Source: Rubripirellula lacrimiformis
Lineage (GTDB): Bacteria > Planctomycetota > Planctomycetia > Pirellulales > Pirellulaceae
DNA length: 64,000 nt
Reading direction: 5' to 3'
NCBI RefSeq assembly: GCF_007741535.1
Contig: NZ_CP036525.1
Location: 6,076,001-6,140,000, forward strand
Shown here: piece by piece, positions 17,983-26,794 of the stretch
How positions within the stretch are numbered: the stretch's first letter is position 1
Layout of the letters: each line of letters starts with the position of its first letter
Translations under genes and position numbers: made by a program
The notes under the pieces: model-generated
The model's input: the letters and a program-made list of their open reading frames with translations, nothing else
Told to the model about the DNA's origin: nothing
Database searches by the model: none

Positions 17983-18630
17983 GTGCCCCGACCTGTGATC
18001 CTTGTCACCGAGATTGACCACCCGTTGGTCGAGCATCATCTGTGCACGGTACGCGATCAAGCGACGCCGGCCAGCGAGTTTCGGGCCGCCATTGCTCGAC
18101 TTTCTGTCCTGGTCGGTGTGCATGCGACCGAAGATTTGCCGCTTTCAACCATCACGGTCCAGACTCCGATTTGCCAAACCGCAGGCCAGCGACTTGCTGT
18201 GCGAGTCGATTTGGTGCCGATCTTAAGAGCCGGTTTGGGGATGGTCGAACCGCTGCAGGGGCTGTTGCCGGAATCCGCCGTGTGGCATCTGGGGATGTAC
18301 CGCAACGAAGAAACCGCCGAACCAGTCGGTTACTACGACAATCTCCCCGCATCCGGGGCCCCCGATATCGCGATGGTGCTGGACCCGATGTTGGCAACCG
18401 GCGGATCGGTTGAAATGGTGATCCGGCGGCTGATCGAATGGGGCGTCCCCGAGATTCGCGTGCTTAGCATCATCGCATCCAAGGCGGGCATCCAACGTGT
18501 CACTCGCGATTTTCCCAACGTCAAAATCTTTGTTGCCAAGATCGATCCCGACCTGAACGACCAGTCATTCATCGTGCCTGGACTGGGCGATGCCGGCGAT
18601 CGGATTTTCGACACGCCACAGCAAGGCTAG
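17983..18630 (+). CDS. upp: Uracil phosphoribosyltransferase
   Basis: A protein of 215 residues (GTG 17983; GTG 17995 is also possible). It salvages uracil to UMP using PRPP. The N terminus DHPLVEHHLCTVRD, the uracil-binding region VPILRAGLGMVEPL, the PRPP motif VLDPMLATGGSV and the C-terminal IDPDLNDQSFIVPGLGDAGD are all diagnostic. It starts 32 bp after the tRNA and could be read from the same promoter. Confidence 0.95.
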   Translation: MPRPVILVTEIDHPLVEHHLCTVRDQATPASEFRAAIARLSVLVGVHATEDLPLSTITVQTPICQTAGQRLAVRVDLVPILRAGLGMVEPLQGLLPESAVWHLGMYRNEETAEPVGYYDNLPASGAPDIAMVLDPMLATGGSVEMVIRRLIEWGVPEIRVLSIIASKAGIQRVTRDFPNVKIFVAKIDPDLNDQSFIVPGLGDAGDRIFDTPQQG

Positions 18631-18756
18631 TTCAGCGAGCGGACGCCCTGCCGATCAGGTGATCGTTTTGGCTCTTTACAAGGCTGGCGGCGACGCTATA
18701 ACTCCGGCGCCCTGGCGTGATCTACATCAGGTTGGATATTTCTGAACCGCTGGCCC

Positions 18757-19497
18757 ATGAAAATCACCCTTCCGGTCGACATTGAATCGCAGCCAAGCGA
18801 TTCATCGTGCGGACCGACCTGCCTCCAAGCCATCTATGGCTACTGGGGTCACCAAGTTTCGGTCGCGGAGATCATCGCCCAAATCCCTCAACTGGAAACG
18901 GGCGGAACGTTAGCAGTCCAGCTTGCTTGCCACGCTCTGCAGCAAGGCTTCGAAGCGACGATCGTCACCTTCAACCTGCGTCTGTTTGACCCCACATGGT
19001 TCGGCCAGCCCGGTGTCGACCTATCAGAAAAACTTCGCAGCCAACTGGACCAGAACGGTGCGCGGAGCCAGCGGTTCCGATTGGCCACCAGCCACTATCT
19101 TCAATTTCTATCGCTAGGCGGATGCATTCAGATGCGACGCCTGGATCGACCGATGGTTCACGAATGCCTGCGATCGGATGTGCCGATCCTGACTGGACTC
19201 AGTGCGACGTTCTTGTACCAAGAGTCGCGTGAACGATCCCAGCCGCCGGATTCGCTTGGCGTCACCTGTCTGCCCGACGACCTTGGTGGATCCCCCGTCG
19301 GTCACTTTGTTGTGTTGTCGGGGTACGACGCCGAAGCCGATCGATTGCAGGTTAGCGATCCATTGCACCCGAACCCCAATTCCAAGTGGCAGGATCGCCA
19401 GTATTGGGCAACGTTCGACCATGTTTCAGCGTCGATCTATTTGGGCATCGTGACCTACGACGCCAACCTGTTGGTCATCAAGCCGGCAGCGAAGTGA
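18757..19497 (+). CDS. C39-like cysteine peptidase family protein
   Basis: A protein of 246 residues without a signal peptide. The papain-like C39 layout is visible: catalytic Cys in SDSSCGPTCLQAIYGYWG near residue 18, His in GHFVVLSGYDAEADRL and Asp in VSDPLHPN. Classic C39 domains cut double-glycine leaders of peptides; stand-alone cytosolic versions have unknown substrates. It is the first gene of an operon with two COOH-NH2 ligases and an amidohydrolase (55 bp before the RimK-type gene), so it may trim or hydrolyse the product or a carrier peptide. That role is inference. Confidence 0.8.
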   Translation: MKITLPVDIESQPSDSSCGPTCLQAIYGYWGHQVSVAEIIAQIPQLETGGTLAVQLACHALQQGFEATIVTFNLRLFDPTWFGQPGVDLSEKLRSQLDQNGARSQRFRLATSHYLQFLSLGGCIQMRRLDRPMVHECLRSDVPILTGLSATFLYQESRERSQPPDSLGVTCLPDDLGGSPVGHFVVLSGYDAEADRLQVSDPLHPNPNSKWQDRQYWATFDHVSASIYLGIVTYDANLLVIKPAAK

Positions 19498-19552
19498 CCC
19501 CTGTGTTCTTTTCCAAAGCGTTTCTTGTGGTCGTGACGGAGCGAATTTTGCA

Positions 19553-21028
19553 ATGGCAGTAGTCCTGGTGACAGATACCCAACAGGATTGGTTGGACGAT
19601 ATCGAGGGGGTCGAGACGATCGATCCGAAAGAATACCTGACCGACGACCAGTGGATTCGTCGCAAGCATGTCAAGATTTACAACTTGGCTCGATCCTACC
19701 AGTACCAGAGTCTCGGGTACTACGTATCGTTGCTGGCCGAAGCCCGCGGCCACCGTCCGTTCCCCAGCGTGACCACCATCCAGGACCTCAGCAATCGAAA
19801 CGCTGTCCGCTTGGTGCCCTGCGATCTGGAAGAACTGATCGACAAGTGCTTGCACCCGCTGCAGGGCGACACCTTCGAGCTTAGCGTTTACTTCGGTGGC
19901 AATTTGGCAGCACGGTACGCCAAGCTGGCTCGTGATTTGTCGGGGCTATTCCAAGCACCGCTGATGCGATTCGAATTCACTCGTCGCAAACGATGGCGGC
20001 TACGCCGGGCGCGGGCGATCGGTCTGGAAGACATTCCACAGTCGCATCGACCGTTCGTTATCGAACAGGCCCAAAAGCACTTCGTTCGCGGCAGTGCTGG
20101 CAAGATGAAACGCAATTCATTTCGCTACGACTTAGCGATCTTGCACAACCCAGCGGAAGGTTCGTTGGCGCCTTCGGACGACAAGGCCTTGAACAAAATG
20201 GTCAAGGCAGCCGCTTCGCTTGGCATCAACGCCGAACTGTTGACAGTCGACGACGCCGGGCGGTTGTTGGAATTCGATGCGTTGTTTCTGCGCGAAACGA
20301 CGTCGGTGGATCACTACACCTATCGATTGGCACGCAAGGCCGAACGGGAGGGGATGGTCGTGATGGATGATCCGCAATCGATCCTGCGCTGCACCAACAA
20401 GGTGTATCTGGCCGAACTGATGAACAAAGCCAAATTGCCCACGCCCGAAACGATCGTTGCGCACCCCGGCAACGCTGACACGATCGGCGAAAAGCTTGGA
20501 TTCCCGGTTGTCCTGAAGCGTCCCGACAGCGCGTTTTCGCTGGGCGTGGTGAAGGTTGCAACGCCGGAGGAATTGCAGGCTCAGCTGAAAGTATTCTTTG
20601 CCGATTCCGACCTGGTCGTCGCGCAGTCCTACATGCGCACCGATTTTGATTGGCGGATCGGTGTGCTGGATCGGCGCCCCCTGTTCGCGTGCAAGTACCA
20701 CATGGCCAGCGGGCATTGGCAGATCATCAACGCCAACGAAGAGAGCGATTCGAAACGGTTCGGAAAATTCGAAACCGTGCCGGTTGAAATGGCGCCACGA
20801 AAAGCGGTCGCGCTTGCACAGAAGTCCGCCGACCTGATCGGTGACGGACTGTACGGCGTGGACATCAAAGAATCCGATGGAAACTTCTATGTCATCGAAG
20901 TCAACGACAACCCGAATATCGATTCGGGAGTCGAAGACAAAATTTTGCGAGACGAACTTTATCGCCGGATCATGGAGTCGTTCCTGAGGCGGATTGAACG
21001 AGGCAAATCGGTCGAGGTGACAGCATGA
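19553..21028 (+). CDS. RimK-type ATP-grasp ligase with N-terminal extension
   Basis: A protein of 491 residues, much longer than ribosomal-S6-modifying RimK (about 300). Residues 1 to about 190 form the RimK-like N-terminal domain (VVLVTDTQQDWLDDIEG, YYVSLLAEARGHRPFPSV). The ATP-grasp core follows: CTNKVYLAELMNKAKLPTP, VVLKRPDSAFSLGVVKV and the metal-binding GNFYVIEVNDNPNIDSG. It should join an amino group to an acyl-phosphate-activated carboxylate. The substrate is unknown. It overlaps the GCS2-type gene by 4 bp, and the pair of ligases implies a two-bond peptide or amide product. Confidence 0.9.
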   Translation: MAVVLVTDTQQDWLDDIEGVETIDPKEYLTDDQWIRRKHVKIYNLARSYQYQSLGYYVSLLAEARGHRPFPSVTTIQDLSNRNAVRLVPCDLEELIDKCLHPLQGDTFELSVYFGGNLAARYAKLARDLSGLFQAPLMRFEFTRRKRWRLRRARAIGLEDIPQSHRPFVIEQAQKHFVRGSAGKMKRNSFRYDLAILHNPAEGSLAPSDDKALNKMVKAAASLGINAELLTVDDAGRLLEFDALFLRETTSVDHYTYRLARKAEREGMVVMDDPQSILRCTNKVYLAELMNKAKLPTPETIVAHPGNADTIGEKLGFPVVLKRPDSAFSLGVVKVATPEELQAQLKVFFADSDLVVAQSYMRTDFDWRIGVLDRRPLFACKYHMASGHWQIINANEESDSKRFGKFETVPVEMAPRKAVALAQKSADLIGDGLYGVDIKESDGNFYVIEVNDNPNIDSGVEDKILRDELYRRIMESFLRRIERGKSVEVTA

Positions 21029-22245
21029 TTCACGATCGAACGTTATCGCTGTTCGACGCCTATGGCATCGAACTGGAATACATGTTGGTGGATCGCGAAA
21101 CGCTGGACGTGCGTGCGGTCGCGGACCGGGTTTTGACGACGGCGGCGGGAAAGCCTAGCAGTGATGTCGAGTTCGGCGACGCAACGTACAGCAACGAACT
21201 TGCGCTTCACGTGCTGGAACTGAAAGGCACCCGGCCGACCCCGGACCTGAATCACCTGAATCGGCAGATGCAGCAGGCGATCCAACAGATCCAGCCCGCA
21301 CTCAGCACACACGGCGCCATGCTGTTGCCCGGTGGGATGCATCCGTGGATGGACCCGAAAACAGAAACGCGGTTGTGGCCGCACGAGTGCAGCGAGATCT
21401 ACCAAGCCTACGATCGAGTGTTCGATTGTCACCGTCACGGCTGGGCCAATGTTCAAAGCGTCCACCTGAATTTGCCGTTCGATGGCGATGATCAGTTTGC
21501 CCGGTTGCACGCTGCGGTGCGGTTGATTTTGCCACTGCTACCGGCAATCGCCGCTAGCTCGCCAATCGTCGAGGGACGACCGGCGGCGTGGGCCGACATG
21601 CGGATGCACTTCGTCCGCGACCACTGTGAAGCGGTGCCGTTTCTGACCGGCCAGATGGTGCCCGAGGCGATTTTCGATGAAGCCACCTATCGCCGAGAAA
21701 TTTTCACAAAACTGCAGCAGGCCATCGGAGGACACGATCCCGACGGCGTATTCGAGTGCGATTTCCTGAACGCCCGTGGTGCGATTGCTCGCTTCGATCG
21801 CGGGTCCATCGAAATACGTGTGATGGATGTCCAAGAGTACCCCGGCGCCGATCTGGCGATCTGCCAATTGGTGATCGATGTTTTGAAATCGATGGTGGAC
21901 CAGAAGTGGTCTACGCTGGCAGACCAGCAGGCGATGCCGACACCCCTGCTTAGCGGATGGCTGGATCGGATCAGCCAATCGACCGAACGAACGGTGATTG
22001 ACGATCCGACATGGTTACGGCATTTCGGTGTCAGCGAACCATCGATCCAAGCGGGCGAAGTGTGGAAACGGCTGGCCAATGCGGTCGGCACAGACCGACC
22101 GGAATTGGATCCGATCCTGACACAGGGCACCTTGTCCACGCGGATCTTAAGTGCGGTGAACCAGGACTGGCGACGCGAACACATCACCGAGGTCTATCGG
22201 CGACTGGGCGATTGCCTGGCCGGTGGGCAACCGTTCCTGCCATGA
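21025..22245 (+). CDS. GCS2-type carboxylate-amine ligase (YbdK-like)
   Basis: A protein of 406 residues of the glutamate-cysteine ligase family 2. Family blocks: YGIELEYMLVD with the metal-binding Glu pair near residues 15-17, HVLELKGTRPTPDL, GMHPWMDP, NVQSVHLNLPF and GSIEIRVMDVQEYPGADLAI. These glutamine-synthetase-fold enzymes link a glutamate-like gamma carboxylate to an amine; YbdK-type members are not dedicated glutathione enzymes. It is translationally coupled at both ends (ATGA overlaps), so it works with the ATP-grasp enzyme and the amidohydrolase. Confidence 0.88.
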   Translation: MIHDRTLSLFDAYGIELEYMLVDRETLDVRAVADRVLTTAAGKPSSDVEFGDATYSNELALHVLELKGTRPTPDLNHLNRQMQQAIQQIQPALSTHGAMLLPGGMHPWMDPKTETRLWPHECSEIYQAYDRVFDCHRHGWANVQSVHLNLPFDGDDQFARLHAAVRLILPLLPAIAASSPIVEGRPAAWADMRMHFVRDHCEAVPFLTGQMVPEAIFDEATYRREIFTKLQQAIGGHDPDGVFECDFLNARGAIARFDRGSIEIRVMDVQEYPGADLAICQLVIDVLKSMVDQKWSTLADQQAMPTPLLSGWLDRISQSTERTVIDDPTWLRHFGVSEPSIQAGEVWKRLANAVGTDRPELDPILTQGTLSTRILSAVNQDWRREHITEVYRRLGDCLAGGQPFLP

Positions 22246-23058
22246 TCGCCCCCGTCGTGCAGCCCATTGGTGGGATCAGCGATCGGGCCATCCTGATCAC
22301 ATGCGAACACGGCGGGAACGAAGTACCGCCGGAATACGCAGTCCATTTTGCCAGCCCAGGTGCACAGGCTGATCTGCGGAGCCACCGTGGCTACGATCCC
22401 GGCGCATTGGTCGCTGCGGAATCGCTTGCCAAGCATCTCGGATGCCGGCTGATCGCATCGACCACGACGCGGCTGTTGGTGGATTTGAACCGATCGGAAT
22501 CCAATCCCGGCATCTGGTCCAAGTACTGCACGGATCTGGATGAACCGGGCAGGGACCAACTGCTATCGCAGTACTATCGGCCTTATCGTGCCGATGTGTT
22601 GCAGTGCGTCAGCGATTTCGTCCGCGACGGCCGATCGGTGATTCACCTATCGGTCCACACGTTCACCAAACGATTCCAAGGCGATCGCAGGGACGTGGAT
22701 CTAGGGATCCTGTTCGATCCGGATCGCCCAAGCGAACGGCAATGGTCGCTGCGCTGCTGCCAGCGGCTGGAACAGCGATTGCCGTCGACATCGCCCAAGC
22801 GAACGGCAATGGTCGCTGCGCTGCTGCCAGCGGCTGGAACAGCGATTGCCGTCGACCAAGACGCGGATGAACCAACCGTACGCCGGCATCGAAGATGGGC
22901 TGACCACATGGATGCGTACCAAGTTCGATGACCGACAGTACGCCGGGATCGAAATCGAATTGGCAAACACAATCGCCAAGCTAAAACCGAGCGGCTTTGC
23001 CGGTCGGCTATCCGCCTTGGCAGAATCGATTCGCTGGGCACAGCAGGGACAGATCTAG
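22242..23058 (+). pseudogene. N-formylglutamate amidohydrolase family gene, frameshifted
   Basis: The gene starts at ATG 22242 (ATGA overlap with the ligase gene). The first frame holds LITCEHGGNEVPPEYAV, HRGYDPGALVAAESLAKHL, LLVDLNRSESNPG and HLSVHTFTKRF. An exact 67-bp tandem duplication (22723-22856) shifts the frame, so the first frame ends at 22931. Joining one copy straight to the downstream frame restores RLPSTKTRMNQPYAGIEDGL, then YAGIEIELAN, a normal family end, and the stop at 23056-23058. The family hydrolyses N-acyl-glutamate-like amides. As sequenced, the product would lack its last 66 or so native residues. The stop shares CTAG with the gltA stop. Confidence 0.85.
22723..22856 (+). 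repeat. Exact 67-bp tandem duplication
   Basis: Copy 1 is 22723-22789 and copy 2 is 22790-22856, identical over their length as read here, beginning ATCGCCCAAGCG and ending GCCGTCGAC. The period is not a multiple of three. Confidence 0.95.
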
Positions 23059-24374
23059 GATCGGTCTTCGAGCGCCAGGAAATCGCGTTCGGTCGACCCG
23101 GTGTAGATCTGACGAGGGCGATTGATCCGCGTGCCGGGATTGGCGTGCATTTCACGCCAATGGGCGATCCATCCAGGCAAACGACCGATCGCGAACAGCA
23201 CTGTAAACATCGCCACGGGAATTCCAAGCGCCCGATAGATCACGCCGGAATAGAAGTCGACGTTGGGATACAGTTTGCGTTCGATGAAGTACTCGTCACG
23301 TAGAGCGACTTCTTCCAACTTCTGAGCAACTTCGAACAAGGGATCGTCCAAGTTCAATTTGTTCAGCAGCTTTTCGCAGCTGGATCGAATGATCGTCGCC
23401 CGGGGGTCAAAGTTCTTGTAGACGCGGTGACCAAATCCCATCAAACGGAAACCGTTCTCTTTATCCTTGGCCATCGCAACGTACTTTTCGACGTTGCCAC
23501 CATCGTTAGCGATTCGTTCCAGCATGTTCACGCAGGCTTCGTTGGCTCCGCCGTGCAGTGGTCCCCACAGGGCTCCGATGCCGGCGCTGATCGATGCGAA
23601 CAGGTTGGCGTTGCTGCTGCCCACCATCCTGACAGTCGATGTGCTGCAGTTTTGTTCGTGGTCGGCGTGCACGATCAGCAACAGATTCAATGCCTCGGCA
23701 AAGTCCGGGTCGATCATGTAGTCGCGGGCCGGCGTGGCGAACATCATGTGCAAGAAATTCTCGCAGTAGCTCAGATCGTTGTTCGGGTAGATGAACGGCT
23801 GTCCCATCGATTTTTTATAGCTGTAGGCTGCGATGGTGGGCAGCTTGGCGATCAGGCGATAGATCGAAACCTCGACCTGTTTTTCGTCGTTCAGATCCAT
23901 CGAGTCTTGATAGAACGTCGACAGCGCTCCGACGACCGACGACAAAATGGCCATCGGGTGGGCGTCGCGTGGGAACCCGTTGTAGAACGACCGCATGTCC
24001 TCGTGGATCATGGTGTGATCGCGGATCCCGGACCGAAACAGGTTCGCCTGTTCAGCGTTGGGCAGTTCGCCGTAGATCAACAGGTACGCGGTTTCGACAA
24101 AGTCGGACTTGGCGGCCAATTGTTCGATTGGATATCCGCGGTACCGCAAGACTCCCTTTTCACCGTCCAGAAACGTGATCGCGCTGCGGGTCGAACCAGT
24201 GTTCACAAACCCTTCGTCTAGCGTGATCAGTCCGGTTTCGCCGCGCAATCGGCTGATGTCGATTGCGCGTTCGCCCTCGCTGCCTTCGACCAGCGGCAAT
24301 TCGAATTCTTGGCCCTCGTAGGACACACGAACTGTCCCAACGTTTTCCGTATCCAATTTGACTGTCGTGGTCAT
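23055..24374 (-). CDS. gltA: Citrate synthase (type II)
   Basis: A protein of 439 residues. It condenses acetyl-CoA and oxaloacetate into citrate at the entry of the TCA cycle. The N-terminal beta domain of type II (hexameric) enzymes is present (VRVSYEGQEFELPLVEGSEG). Catalytic motifs are LWGPLHGGANEA (His), LMGFGHRVYKNFDPRA (His) and NVDFYSGVIYRALG (Asp). ATG 24374 is preceded by GGAA. The frame is open upstream to 24464 with no family match. It converges with the amidohydrolase gene, the two stops sharing CTAG. Confidence 0.97.
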   Translation of the reverse strand: MTTTVKLDTENVGTVRVSYEGQEFELPLVEGSEGERAIDISRLRGETGLITLDEGFVNTGSTRSAITFLDGEKGVLRYRGYPIEQLAAKSDFVETAYLLIYGELPNAEQANLFRSGIRDHTMIHEDMRSFYNGFPRDAHPMAILSSVVGALSTFYQDSMDLNDEKQVEVSIYRLIAKLPTIAAYSYKKSMGQPFIYPNNDLSYCENFLHMMFATPARDYMIDPDFAEALNLLLIVHADHEQNCSTSTVRMVGSSNANLFASISAGIGALWGPLHGGANEACVNMLERIANDGGNVEKYVAMAKDKENGFRLMGFGHRVYKNFDPRATIIRSSCEKLLNKLNLDDPLFEVAQKLEEVALRDEYFIERKLYPNVDFYSGVIYRALGIPVAMFTVLFAIGRLPGWIAHWREMHANPGTRINRPRQIYTGSTERDFLALEDRS

Positions 24375-24890
24375 GCGCGTTTCCAAAAGATCGATTGCCA
24401 GGGTGAGTTCGACGCCGCGTGTTTCGCCTTTCGAGCTGGCAGTGCAAGCCTCTACTCGAACCACCGGCAGTTTAGCGGTGTAGCTAGCCAGCTACAATCA
24501 GCCGTGACCCCTGGCAGAGGCGTTTCGGATGAACTTGGGGCTCTGCCGGGCTGCTTATAACGGCTCGTTTCTTGGCCCAAATTTCGAAGATCCCAGAACT
24601 CGTTCGCGGGGGCGTGCCCCCATCGCCGGGGCGGTGATTCGACGGGGGATCGATCGCTGCTAGAAGTCATTTTGTCGTGCCACAGGATCAGCTCTGAAAT
24701 TGCGGCGCCAGCGCGGCCACGGCCGCCGTCGCGACTGACCGCAGGTCCTGCCTAGACGCCGCAATCCGGCGCGACGAACGGAGGTGCAGCGTACCGGTCA
24801 CCACCGACGGCCGCCCCCAATCGCACTGCGGTGCTGCGGCTGGCCACGCACCGATCAACTGCTAGGGGCGACGTTTCGCCACGCCTGAAT
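24375..24890. other. Upstream region of gltA
   Basis: About 515 bp between gltA and the end of the CNNM gene. A TTATAA-containing stretch near 24555-24560 (minus strand) might be a -10 region for gltA. No gene, RNA or strong terminator was recognised. Confidence 0.35.
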
Positions 24891-26198
24891 TTATCCTGCC
24901 TTTTGATTTTCGCCGTCGATTCGGCAAATTCGCATCGACTCGATCTTGCGATTGGTCGCTTTCAGGATTTCGATTTCGACATCACCGATGGTCAGACGAT
25001 GGCCCTCTTCGGGAATGGCGCCAAAATGGAACAGCACAAACCCAGCGACGGTTTCGTAATCGTCACTTTCGGGCAGGTTCCAGGCGGCGGCTTCGTTCAA
25101 GTCGTCGATCATCACGCGTCCGTCGACTTCGGCGGTGGACTCGTCCACGATATGGATACCGAACTCTTCGTCTTCATCCGATTCGTCGACGATCTCGCCC
25201 ACGATTTCTTCCAACGCATCTTCGATCGTGACCACCCCGGCCATTTGGCCAAATTCATCCAGCACGATCGCCATGTGCGATCGGCTGTGCAGGAATTCTC
25301 GCAAGATCGATTCAACGCTTCGATTGTCCGGCACCGTCCAGGGACGGCGCATGATTTCGACCATCTGCTTTTCGGGCGTCGATCCATCCACCAGGAATGG
25401 CAACAGGTCTTTGACGTACAGCACACCAACGACGTTGTCCAAGGTTCCTTGAAAAACGGGAAAACGAGTCCGACCGGCGTCGACGACATGAGCCAGCACT
25501 TCGTCCCAACCCCATCCCACGTCGATTGCGTCCACATCGCCACGCGGCGTCATGATGTGACCCACCGTGTCTTCGTGCAGCGTCATCACACCCTGGATCA
25601 TCTCGCGGACGCCGGGACCAAAGTACCCTTCGCGCGTGCCTGCGGTGACGATCGTGCGAATTTCATCCTCTAGCTGTTCTTCGTTCTCGTCTGCGTTTTC
25701 GGCGGTCCCCATCAATCGACGGGTGAACCATTCGAACAGCAATCCGGGCGCCGCCAATGGTCGCATCAAAACCGAAAGGCCACGCCAAAACGGCCAGGTG
25801 TGGTACAGCACAGGAGTCGATGCGAACCGGGTCACCGAGGTGGGGATCCAAACATGGATCATCATCATCAATCCGCCGGCGCACACACCCCAGATCAGCA
25901 GGCGATCGACGTTGATACCGGTGCTGGTCGAAAACACGGCGCCGGTACCGCTGATCAAGAACAGAACCGTACCGATCATCCGCAGGTAGGCACTGGCATC
26001 GATGACGGCATCCTGGTGATCCAGGACCGCCCCAAAGCGTTCGCGATTTCTCTTCAGCCGGCAATAGATTTCCAGCGACCGACCGGCAAAGCGATCCAGC
26101 AGTTCACCGCCGAGTCCACCGACGCTGCTGAGCCCGAAACCCAGCAGAGAAACCGTCCACCAACCCCATGTGCCGGAAAACAATACCGAATCGCTCAC
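24891..26198 (-). CDS. CNNM/CBS-domain membrane protein (CorC/TlyC type)
   Basis: A protein of 435 residues from GTG 26198. Membrane segments lie near residues 10-30, 70-90 and 100-125. A CBS pair follows (MTPRGDVDAIDVG, VVGVLYVKDLLPFLVDG, HMAIVLDEFGQMAGVVTIED), then an acidic linker (VDESDEDEEF) and a C-terminal CorC_HlyC domain (YETVAGFVLFHFGAIPEEG). Such proteins are tied to Mg2+/Co2+ transport or to membrane integrity; older annotation calls them hemolysins. It is coupled to ybeY (4-bp overlap), as in many bacteria. Confidence 0.88.
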   Translation of the reverse strand: MSDSVLFSGTWGWWTVSLLGFGLSSVGGLGGELLDRFAGRSLEIYCRLKRNRERFGAVLDHQDAVIDASAYLRMIGTVLFLISGTGAVFSTSTGINVDRLLIWGVCAGGLMMMIHVWIPTSVTRFASTPVLYHTWPFWRGLSVLMRPLAAPGLLFEWFTRRLMGTAENADENEEQLEDEIRTIVTAGTREGYFGPGVREMIQGVMTLHEDTVGHIMTPRGDVDAIDVGWGWDEVLAHVVDAGRTRFPVFQGTLDNVVGVLYVKDLLPFLVDGSTPEKQMVEIMRRPWTVPDNRSVESILREFLHSRSHMAIVLDEFGQMAGVVTIEDALEEIVGEIVDESDEDEEFGIHIVDESTAEVDGRVMIDDLNEAAAWNLPESDDYETVAGFVLFHFGAIPEEGHRLTIGDVEIEILKATNRKIESMRICRIDGENQKAG

Positions 26199-26794
26199 GA
26201 CTGAGCCTCGACACTGAAGCGATGGATTTCCGCGATCCCCAACTGAGTCATCACGATCTTTTCAGCTGCACGCATCTCGGATCGATCCGCTTCGTCGTGA
26301 TCGTCCATGCCGGCAATGTGCAACGTGCCATGGACGACATACAGCAGCAGTTCGTGTTCGGCGGACCAACCGATCTCGTCGGCTCGCGATTGGGCCGTGT
26401 CGATGCTGACCACCATTTCGCCCTCGATCACCGGGCGGGTGTCCGAGTAACCGAAACTAATCACATCGGTGGCGTAGTGATGGTTCAGGTGTTTGGCGTT
26501 GATCTGATGGATCGTCGGGTCATCCGTCACTCGCACGCCCAATTCGCCTTGGCTGTAGCCACGGTGGGCCGCTGCGGCCTGGACCGCTCGCGTGATCGCT
26601 GCCACATCGACGTCCGATGTCAGCTGCGAATCGATGGCGACTTCGACTTGGATCGTCGATACATCCGCTGCCGATGGTGGCTGGGATGACGGAGGCTCCG
26701 CATCAGCGTCGATGGCTGATGGGCGATCGACACTTCTCTGACTGTCATTTTCGTGACGGTCGTTAGGCCGATTGTTGTCCAGGGTATTTGACAC
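26195..26794 (-). CDS. ybeY: Endoribonuclease YbeY (rRNA maturation)
   Basis: A protein of 199 residues from GTG 26794, which overlaps the upstream HD-protein gene by 32 bp. The zinc-binding motif VVHGTLHIAGMDDHDE provides the three His of the YbeY active site. It is a single-strand endoribonuclease for 16S rRNA 3' maturation and 70S quality control. About 40 Ser/Asp/Pro-rich residues precede the conserved domain, which is longer than usual; the true start may be internal. Confidence 0.93.
   Translation of the reverse strand: MSNTLDNNRPNDRHENDSQRSVDRPSAIDADAEPPSSQPPSAADVSTIQVEVAIDSQLTSDVDVAAITRAVQAAAAHRGYSQGELGVRVTDDPTIHQINAKHLNHHYATDVISFGYSDTRPVIEGEMVVSIDTAQSRADEIGWSAEHELLLYVVHGTLHIAGMDDHDEADRSEMRAAEKIVMTQLGIAEIHRFSVEAQS

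Noticed and set aside
19553-21028. Ribosomal protein S6 modification enzyme
   Set aside because: The protein is far longer than RimK, has a distinct N-terminal domain and sits in an operon with another ligase and hydrolases.
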